This document shows positions 1-10,500 of a stretch of DNA of 27,107 nt, piece by piece. Under the pieces are notes generated by a model. It did no database searches, was not told where the DNA came from, and was given only the letters and a program-made list of their open reading frames with translations. Position numbers and translations under genes: made by a program. This DNA is from Phallusia fumigata (lineage: Eukaryota > Chordata > Ascidiacea > Phlebobranchia > Ascidiidae): positions 1-27,107 of the forward strand of contig QXVZ01012233.1 of NCBI GenBank assembly GCA_008931825.1. The letters are read 5' to 3'. Every line of letters begins with the position of its first letter. The first letter of the stretch is position 1.

Positions 1-1043
1 TCGCTCGGTGAAAGAAAACATAGCGGCACAGCACTAAATCAATCACCAGGCCGGAAATAGCTGCTTAAAGTTAAAACGTTATGAGGTGCAAAAATGTTAA
101 GGGCGCAATTGGTGGATCAATGTCGAACGCAGTGCAACTACACCGTAATTATAAGGCGTTATGTGACGGGGCTCACAAGAGAGCGACTTTGACGCGATAT
201 GAGAAACACGACTGGGGGTGACGTTGGTGGAACCAGTCCAGGGGGCCTTAGAAGCTAACCACCCGTGCCAGGGAAAGAGGGTGCGGTTCGATAGGAAAAC
301 AAACCACCGAAAGAAACCCTACCAATGATACCAACTTAATACAAAAACTGGCCGACCTACTGTCTGCATGACTTTTGCGAAACTGTTCTAGGGAGTTCTG
401 ACAAATGAAAAATTATGAAGCCATAAAAACAATTTTCGCACTACTTTATATTAATTGTTTGTGTAAAAAATGCATACATCTTCTTGCTAGCTATGTCGTG
501 GTTTGTGTTTAATAAGAAAAGATGTTTACTATTTAAGTTACTTTGTTCTACAACAACAGTTAGTCAGTTACTTAAATGAATTCCAATAGGTCTTGAAGCA
601 TTTGCCCAAGCCAGCCCTAAAAATGTGGCTTGACGGCTTGTCACGTGACTTATTGGATAAAAAAATTTACAATCAAAGACACCTCTGGGTCTGCTGAACT
701 CGTAAAAGATATTAGGAATTTGGTAAAATGGGCAAACGCATAAAAAACAAATTTAGAAGTGGTTGCCTCCATTAAGTAAATACGAAAACAACATAAATTT
801 ACCACGCTTTAACACCCAAACAAGACCCTAGCAAACAGAACATTTTTTTGGGGGGAGAGTTATATTGGGGGTAATATTTCCAGGGGTAACCTACCTTAAC
901 GTACAGTTTAAAAATTGCGGGGGGGGGGGGCATTTGTCGCTTTCGCCCCCCTGGCTACGTCAAAAGCACCTGAAGCTCGTTTGAAAACCTTTTTAACGTC
1001 TCAAATTAGGCTTAAAAACAGAGCTTGATTTGCTGCACAAAGC
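1..1043. other. Upstream spacer with repeat-like sequence, no gene seen
   Basis: No convincing exon is visible. The first 66 bases resemble 18862-18922 (shared words include GGTGAAAGAA, CATAGCG and GGAAATAG), suggesting a dispersed repeat that enters from outside the window. A GGTTCGATAGG word near 286-296 recalls a tRNA B box. There is a G-run at about 918-930. The rest is AT-rich. Confidence 0.4.
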
Positions 1044-1265
1044 GCTTATGGCAATGGCTCCCAACCGGGGAGAAATTTTATGAGTTAAGAGGAGGAATTT
1101 TCACTTTATAGTTTATTGCGGTATTTATTTTTACGTACACCAGTAGTTCTAAATCTTTTAACATTACTTTGCATCTGATTTCTTGTCTATTAGGGAAGGA
1201 ATGAAAATTTCAAAATAAGCCAAGGGGGTATTTATCAAAAAAGGTTGGAAACCACTGGCTTATGG
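1044..1265. mobile_element. hAT-type MITE with perfect 8-bp target duplication
   Basis: Element 1052-1257 (206 bp) starts CAATGGCTCCCAACC and ends with the reverse complement of CAGTGGTTTCCAACC (12 of 15 match). Both flanks carry GCTTATGG (1044-1051 and 1258-1265). An 8-bp duplication with CAGTGG-type termini is the signature of the hAT superfamily. It is too short to code for a transposase, so it is non-autonomous. Confidence 0.85.
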
Positions 1266-1301
1266 CAAGGACTGCATGTTTGTGGTTTTTCCTGGTAAAC
1301 G

Positions 1302-1308
1302 TATATAA
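1302..1308 (+). promoter_or_regulatory. TATA box of the adhesion GPCR gene
   Basis: A clean TATATAA lies 123 bp upstream of the first ATG (1431), which would place transcription start near 1330 and give a 5' leader of about 100 nt. It sits 44 bp downstream of a hAT-type MITE that ends at 1257. Confidence 0.5.
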
Positions 1309-1430
1309 GCGGTGGCTTTGACGTTAGCCAGAACCGTGGTTGCACTTCGTGGGAAAGAAAGGCTACTAACTGTGCAAGGGGGGTGTAGAACACGTCTTGC
1401 TAGTTAGTTAAGATTTGCCTTACAGAGGGA

Positions 1431-1512
1431 ATGATGTATTTACTAAAGCTGTTGGTGATATTTCAAGTGAATTATTGTGCGACCGCGGTTTCCTGTTACT
1501 GGAGACACAGTT
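1431..1512 (+). CDS. GPCR exon 1: start codon and signal peptide
   Basis: Encodes 27 residues opening M-M-Y-L-L-K-L-L-V-I-F-Q, a hydrophobic stretch followed by small residues (A-T-A-V-S) that would suit signal peptidase near residue 21. The donor TT|GTAAGT at 1512 leaves one base, matching the phase-1 acceptor at 1799. A second in-frame ATG follows directly at 1434. A TATA box lies about 125 bp upstream. The start is chosen because it gives a signal peptide expected for a receptor with an extracellular domain and because the splice phase matches. Confidence 0.7.
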
Positions 1513-4500
1513 GTAAGTATTCTATTTGTTTTTTACGACTGAGGCCTATAAAACAGAGGTTAAACGTTGTACTGGTAATGCCAGTCTGTAGCGCAGCTAC
1601 AATCCCAAGTTTTTATTCAGAAAGTAGATGTAAAACCGTCCATATCAATCGGAAAATGAGGCACCAATCGTCAAACAAAAGACCAACAACGTTTTTAAAA
1701 ATAAAATTTCTTTCAAATTTCCTCAAGAACTTTTTTCAAGGCGTGTTTTCATGCTGAAAAACAAAGGAATATTTTGCTTTTATCTTTCTCGTCTGTAGAT
1801 GATTGTCAGAACGTCCCAGAAAGTAATCTTTTTCACACGGGCCTCTACAACTCTTGGCCCGATTTTCCGTTTTTTCCGTTGGATGACGTCTGCACGTTGG
1901 AGAACATAAACGATATCAAGACTCTCGAAAATGTGATTGGTGAAATAATTTCCTATCGCTATCGCTGGAATAACGAAACGCGATATTACTGGTTTGGATC
2001 AAACGGTCTTGATTGTTCGTCATGGATATGGGAAGACTCAATTCTTACTACCGATGGAACCTGCAAGTCGATCACTTGTGAAAATTACTGCGTTCTTCAA
2101 TTGGATTTTTATGTTGGTTCCTGGGAAGATATTACTGTTTCAGTGCAAATACTTCCGAACTACCAAGGGTGCGCCGAACAAGCAATCTGTGAAACCCACT
2201 ACGATGGTAGGTGATTAAGCTTTGTTATATCAGATCAGTATGCTTAAAGGCGGTGTTTAAAGGATTTTAAACAATTTGCTTAAAGGTTTTTAAACCATGT
2301 GCTTAAAGATTTTAAACAACTGTACCTAGGGGTCCGTAAAGCAATTTTAAGTGGACTGCAAATCCCCTTCAGAGTCCATGATATATCGTGTGATTACTGA
2401 TACATATCTAACGTACGTTTCGCCACCGCTCAATGCTGATATTTGCTATCACAAGTCACATAACGCGAGTGTGGTAAACACACAGCATTGCGGAACTGCC
2501 ATCAAGTGATGTTAATTCGAGATAACTTTTTGGTGGACCACGAGTTATCGAAAAATCTGCGGGAGGACCGCTATGCGAATATTTTCGAAAAGTTTGAGAT
2601 CCACTGCTATAAACGTTGTGTGCACTGGACACAGTCGGGAATATGTCAAACCGTGTTTACTGTTTCTCAAGTAGTAAGCATATTAAAGGACGGTTTAGTT
2701 CTATATGGGCCCAACGCAACCCTAAACATTTACAACGTTTATACAACGGACTTACAAAATGTAGCGAACCATAAGCGAAACATTTTTAACACTATTTTCC
2801 AAAAACTCGCGCCTGCTTTTTAAATGCAAGGAAATAAGTCTGTATCAATCAAACATATTTAGTGCATCACCGCAGCAAGACCGACGAAAGTTGTAAACAA
2901 AAACCAATCCAACCTTTCAAAACGTTTATGTGCAGCAAGGCGTCGCGTCGCAGCCAGCCTGCGTTGGGATTTAAACCACGACAGCTGCCTGCTGTACGGG
3001 CCGCGTCGTGACGTTTTAAACGGGTGTGAAGTACAGTTATGCGTATGACACGCTAAAGGTACTGCATGTTCCTATGAATGACATAGGGTAGATACCACAG
3101 TTTACACCCCCTGCATACCATTGATTAGGGGTTTCCTAAAAGTAAAAATAGATATTTTTCTTATATTTCTCAATATCGTCCCGAAAATTGGCTACGCAAA
3201 ACCGCGACCTATTACGTCTCACAAATAAAAGCAACAATAAGACAAAATATTACGGTTATCAGGAGATTTTATGATAGACTCATGACAGAGCTGATCAGCG
3301 ACCCCCTTTGCGCTGAGACCCTTAGCGGTTTGCCGTTCTTGTTATGAAGTTATTGCCGGCACGGTGTACCGTTCCGGACAACTTTCACCACTGGCCCCCT
3401 TCCTAAAACAAAATATGCTTGACCAATTGGAATTAAACTTTCACACCTCGTGAATATGGTCATTGTGTTGTGTCATCAGTTTCGTTTGACTTCATAGCCC
3501 CATGCAGTAGTTACCCCGCTGGTACCTTTTTTTACATAGGTTACGAAATTCACTTCCTTCCATCATATTGCACCTGTTGCCGAAGAATCGACGAAATTCC
3601 GTGCGGTCTGTGCAATGGTACAAGCTGGGCGAATCTGGACAAACCATCACTACACAATATAGCTGACTACATGTGGAGAACCTATTGTACGCGCAACAGT
3701 AGCAGCGTTGGAGTTGCAGTATGGGTGAAATCCAGCAGTTTGCTGTATTCTCAATGGACTTGGATGAGTAACAATAAGTTATCTATAAATGACATCCAAG
3801 ACCCGTATGTTTGTTCTAGAAACTGTTCCGTTCTTCTGGATTTAGTTTGCCACAGTGACTACATAGCAATATCCATTGAAAGGTTTTCAGCATTAGACTA
3901 CTATTCAGATCGCTACCATATTGGACTTTGCGTTGCGGATCAAAATGCAGGTAATTATGGGTACCCTTCCTGAAGGGGACACATATTGCTTTCGCTCTGT
4001 TTGTTTTCATGCCATTGTGGTGCATTAATTGCTGTGTTTTACCCTGAAGGCCCAGTAGTTACCCCTCTAGACCCCTAAAATGGGTAAAATTATTAAATAA
4101 ACTTGGACAGTTTTAAGAACATGTCATTGCGGTGCACTGATTGCTTTGTTTATATGGCTTGGACATTTATCCATGAAAACGTACAATGTAGAACTTTGCA
4201 TGTGTGGGGACCCTTGCGTTTCTGCCAGCAGAAAAAAATCATGTCATAAAAAGCGTAGGTAACTATAGGACCCAATGTGAAATAATGCAGAAACATACCC
4301 TCATTTTAAATCGGGTAATAGTGAAAAAGAATGTCCATACATGGTAAGCCACCCTTCTAATTATAGTTAGGTCTTGAACAATGAGATTTGGTCCCCTATG
4401 GTGTAACAATTGTTTTTGTACCCAACAGATAAAACACAGGATAAGTTGGAGAATGCTCTGGAAGAAATAAACAACAAAAGTGTTATTGCACGGAATGTAC

Positions 4501-7500
4501 GTATTCGCTGTTATACATTAACTTGTAAATTTGTTTCTTACGGAGCGGATTGTCATATTTAAGTTACGCTGTTTGTCAACGCCAACCAAATATTTCGGTT
4601 GGTGACAATTTGGCGAAATTAAATTACGCTCAAAATTAGAAAAACTAACTGATGAAAAACAGTGAAAGTGCTAACAGCTGACGCTTTAACAGTATGATCT
4701 CTTTTTAAAACAAAGTTAACCTTTTGTTGCTGATGAAGTGTCAACACAAAATCAAATCTCAATTAATTTACCCAGCGGTTTATTTATTCATTTGATGATC
4801 AAATTCCAAAGGCTATCTCACTTTGCAGGAAACAAACGAAATTGTGAACATCATATCAACTTTGCTACAGGAAACAACCCAGCAAACAGCCGCAACAGCA
4901 GAAAGGTTTCAATTTAAAAATGTAGTTGAATAAAGTTTGCTTGAAGTTTCCCACGGCTTTGCTTTCATAAGACGAATTTTCTAGGGGTTAAGTGCATTAA
5001 ACTAATTTTGCAAGGCTTTGTGGCCTACGTTCAATTAAGCGTTTCAAATTTTTAAGCTTTATAATCAACTTTTTAAAGGATGCAGTTGACTCTATGAAAC
5101 TAGTAACGGTTGTAATTACAACACACGTTGAGCTACAGACAGTGCACACTGTTTTGACCTGTAAGGTCGCATCGGTGCAGCTGGTGACAGGACATTGGCC
5201 GTTTAGGCTAGTGTAGCCAAATTACGAAACTCCAGTTTGTTGTGAGTAACAGGCTGAAAAGTCATGCCTCACGTCATCTGTTCGATGCCACAACTGGGCA
5301 TAAAGTACAGAGAAACTGTCACCAGCTGCACTGATGAGACCTTACCCCCCCAAACAGTGTGCACTGTCTGCAGCTCACAATCCATTATTGGCTCTTGCTG
5401 TTTTATCACATACATCTTATTTTAGTATTTTTGACGTGGCGGATAGTCTAGCCGCTAAAGTTGATTTGTTCAACGGCACATATCAGTATGCCACTGAAAA
5501 TGTAGCTGTTGCTGTTGTGAATACATCAAAAATAGCAGGTAATAAATCAACATGAAAATATATGATTTCTATGCTGGCTGGTATTTATATTTTTGCTGTA
5601 ATTAGCCTTGTTTGTTTTACCTTTAAACTGGGTTCAATCCTTTTTTTCTATACGCTATGTTTATGTGCAATGCGTTTCACAGCTTCTATAAACTACTGAA
5701 AAACTAATTTACAGTGTTTGATTAAAAAATTAACTGCCAAAGAACTTGAATGTAGTGAATACATTTTACTGCAAACGTTTTGATAATGCACTGACAATAA
5801 AAACAGCGATTGTCGAAGTTTAATTTATTGTTGTTTTGCGTATTTATAGAGGGAGAAAAATCTGGCTACACATTTGGTTCGTTGGGTTCAATAAATCATG
5901 TTCAACTGGTTGCGGGAGGTCCAAGTGAAAGTATTACTTCATATATTTCGGTGCCAGAAGGAGTAATACCACGAAATGCAGGTGAATTTTTTGTGTGTGT
6001 TTGTTTTGTGTTTATCCTCTGTGAAAAAAAGCCACGGACTACTGGGTAGTTTCGCCTTGGAGCTTATTTTTATTGTCTGTGATTATAATTTGTTCATGTT
6101 GGCTGGAAAATGCGGTTTTATTCCGCGATTATCTGACTCCAAGGGGTTAAGTTTTGAAATCACAACTTGTACGTGGCCAGTTTACGTGTTTTATTACAGA
6201 CTTTATATTTTTAATTCGATCGGGATTTTTGTGTCAAAGTCCACATAAGCCAAAACATAATCTGCGTAAAAAACATTTAAATAATTGCACAAAAGGTCGC
6301 CAAAAATGTTATCAGTTCATAAACACAGCAGGAACTTCGACAGTGGACTCGACACGAAAAAACCTTTTATTTCAACATAATTTTATTCCCCAGGTTCTAG
6401 AATCTCATTTGCAGCTTTCTCAAGCGACAAATTTAATAATGAATCGACTGACAGTATTGCATCAACTTTGATATTGTCAGCATCTCTGTTTGATAACGGA
6501 ACAAAACAAAACGCGACTTTCACTGATGAAGCCGTCACACTGAGATTTGCCATAACGGTAAGTTTTAACATGGGCGCCGGCACGTAGAGGCAAGAGGGGG
6601 CATTACCCGCCATAAAAAAAAATACTGAATATAATATAATATATACGTACATAATTACTTAATACCGAAATCTATCTGTGTGTAAATATGTATGCATTAA
6701 GATTTGCTTCCTTTGAACATTTTCTGCCGGCACCCGTACATAATAAGCCTGATCGTACAGTGGATATGTCGTAATCAACAGTGACTGCTTCAATAAGCCA
6801 AATTAGGCTGTACCTTGGAAACTTGTAGGGTGGGGGCACGGTCCCTTTTGAAATCAGGTATTTAAACCTTCACATGATTTGCAGTATCTCTAGCGCTTTC
6901 CTGCAATAATTTGTCTGCAGACAGTGGTAAATGTGATCGCCGACTTTCAGCTAAAACGATTCATGTTTTTAGCCCATTGCCTTGGCATGGGTTCTAACCA
7001 AGGGGTACATGTACCCCAAGCAGAAATTTATCTCCGGGCCGTGTCTAAATACGTATGGCGTACCGGACCATTCACGTCAGGCCCGAACATGCCCGCCGTG
7101 CCTCAACCTTATTTGTACGCACGGGAGAGGGTTGACATTGAAACACCCCCGTAGATGGGGCGTACGTCAGGATAATGTTTGGCACATCTACGTACCGCAC
7201 GCACGGCCAAAGAATATATCCTTGTCTGGCACATGTCCGACAGATCCATGTTTTTTGCATCGTTGCGCCCTATTTAAACTAGCATGGTCCGAACACCTGC
7301 CTTGTCAGTTTTTTCTTTGGGCTTACCGCACGTGTACCGGCCCTGAAGTTTCCACTCACTCAGTGATAGTTTTTCGAATTTTATTAGTTTAGTTGCGAAC
7401 GAAAAAAAACACAAAATAAATAAATAAACAAAATATACGCTTACTGGACGTTCGACACATAGTGATCCGTTGAACTATCGCCGGTATCACCGCCGACTGT

Positions 7501-10500
7501 TTCAGTGGTGTATGACTTGGATGCGTCATATTGCGAGCGTGGCGCGTTTTTGTGAAATAATGTTTTCCCGTTGATAAATGTCCATTGTACAAGGCGTTTA
7601 GGACTTCGCCAACAAAAACTTAAGTATTTTTTCAGACTGTTCCACAGTTAAAATACTTTCACAGGTACAGCTTTCACCACCCATAACGGTATGTTAAAAA
7701 ATTAAATCCCCTGTAACGAAAATGTACGTGCGTTTCTTACCTAAAAGTGAAGCAAATAGCGCATGTTTTCAGAGGCATGTTTTCTTTCTTCGTCTCGCTG
7801 GTCCTTTACCACTGCTGTAAAGTTCTTCGAAGACCATTGATTTCCACTTTAACGACTTTGACCATCCAGTTTTATTCTAAAACACAGAGGGTCACAATTA
7901 GCAAATAAAACTATAACTTTAAACAAATGAAGGTACAAATTAATTATTAAACGTCTACATTATACTGCCAGTAAATAGGCTTACAAAAGTTAAACAACAG
8001 GTGCTTACCGGTTTAGAAATACACAAGTCCATGTCCAGCAGCGGGGAATACTTAGATGCATAGCAGTAACAGTAGCCTAATACTTATACCAATTTGTGTA
8101 CTTCAAAAACAAACATAATCGATTAACCAACGTTTACATGCTGCCTCTAGAACTTTCGCTATCGAACACAAGGCAGTCATGCAGCCAAGTCACACCACGC
8201 ACTGCCCGATTTCTTTTTTCACCGTCCTTTAGCCAATAACAGCGTGGAACTTGAGCGCGCCTTTGTTTAAAAGTTAGACAACGGCGCGAAAAGGGAGAGC
8301 AAAACTTCAAGGGCATGATTGATCGACGTGTCAAAATACCGCGATAGTCGGCATCGGCTCCCAACGGGGTGCGTCCATTACGCTCGAAGCTTAACTCCTT
8401 CAGTAGAAAATAGTCTAGTAACTAAAAACAAGTAGGGCGTACTAATCATGCAATTTCTCCAAAATGACAGCTTAAACCCACGAAAATTTTAATTGTTGGT
8501 TGTGGAAGTACATGTTTTGTGCCAAAGTGACGTAATACACGATAGTACTACATTAACAAATGTGGTTTTTAATTAAAGTCGAAGACTATATAGCCCAAAT
8601 ATTTTGTCAACCCAAAATAGAATAGTATCCTATGTTGGTTCACAAGTCTTAACACAAAAAACGTGCAACTGATAAATAAAATATTACGTCACAACTTGAA
8701 ACCTTACTGATAAAAATAACAAAGATTCAGTTTCGCGCAGTTCACAAATAACTCTTCGAACACCGTGCATAATCGTACCGTGGCCAAACTTGGTATTTCC
8801 TATCATAAACCTTTGCACCAGACCGCCATTGATTTTCGGACAAACGCGGTGTATGGTTTTTCCGAGTAAGGGCCAGGCACGGAAATACCATCGGCAAACC
8901 TTACTTACATGCAAGGGAGTACTGTGGGGGCGCCGACCATCGGCCGGTCGGTACATACACCAGAGATTATCGTTGGTGAAAGACAAACGGCCTGGCATAA
9001 GTGGTAGATAATTTCTGATTGGGACCCTAAGGGATACGAGATCAGTTTCTAGGAGGTGTGAGAATACTTAATCATTAGGGCCAATTATATAAATACCACA
9101 TGACGTCTATAACATCTAACCAAATTATTTGTTATTTAAACATGATGACGATAATTACTTTCGGGAAATGGCAGAAGGGGGGTACAGAAACTGGTTGGTG
9201 ATTTAGACACAAGAAAAGGTTAAGAAGCAGCACTGTCTTTGCGAACAGAAATGCTTTCAAGACCCATTGTGGTTTTATTGTTCGACTGAATGTTTTTATT
9301 TGTGGCCAGGATACGAACTCTCCCGCTGGGATTTCCTGCGCTTTTTGGAACTCAACTTTGCTTGGTTGGTCGCGAGAAGGTCTTTTAACCGCAGGACGAA
9401 CCAAAAACTCCGTCAACTGTTCTTCTTCGCATTTGACTAATTTCGCAACCTTGTTTGTAAGTTTACTTTATCTGCATTCGCTATTTTTGTGTTTAAAAAC
9501 GGCGAATCTATTTTGGGGCACGGTAAAACAGTTGTTCCCAACGGGGGTTCATGGACCCCCAGGAGCTCACAAAACGATTTTTTAGGTCCATGAGGATTGT
9601 GAAAGCTATGTATCAAAATGAAAATATCCACCGTTATGGTCTGCTAGAATAAGGCAGGGTCCACAGTTTTAAGCTAAATCGTCAAAGAGGTACAGGGCAC
9701 TGAAAAGTTGGTAACCACTGCGTTAGAAAATTTAGAGCATCTGTATATTATAGCAATAAACAAGCGTGATAATTTACCCCGAACATTTTTACCCTAAAAA
9801 CGTTTGACATTATGCCCCTTTGGATTATTATGTTGTTCTTGATTTGCTATGTTTTTTACTAATCGAAATTTACTTAAACTTCAACTACTGGTATGCATGT
9901 CACCATCCTCAGTTCATGTTTTCGCTTCTATTTGAATAAGATTCTGACTATGTTCACATTTTTTTGGAGAAATGTATGTATCTTTCAGTAAGAGTTAAGG
10001 GTGACTTGTATAACAAAAGTTGGTTACTTATACGTGGTTTATTTACTTTTAACTCCTAGGTGAGAGGATATGAGGGAAATGGGAGAGACCAAATCGGCAC
10101 GGACTACGTGACAATTGTTGGTTGCTGCATATCGCTACTTGGCCTTTTTGCCACAATAGCAGTATTCACGCTTTTGCCGTAAGTGCATGTTTTTTTTTGG
10201 AAGTAATATCTGCCTGGCGCAGTCAATAGTGCCTTGAAACCCTAAAACTGCCTAAAAAGTCATGTTTGGCCCAATGGAAGGTTCAAATCAAGTTTTAAAT
10301 AGAGCTTTTTCCGTTCTAGACTGTTGTCCATTAACTCTGCATCACTTGACTGTACGCAAGGCTGATTAAAAAATATATAAAGGCGAGCATTGAAAACAAC
10401 TTTTTGGCATATGAAAACTAGAAAGTCATTAAAAACTTAATATTTCAATGCACTTTTAGGTGCGAGAAAAGTGATCATACCAGATCAAACCTATTTCTTT

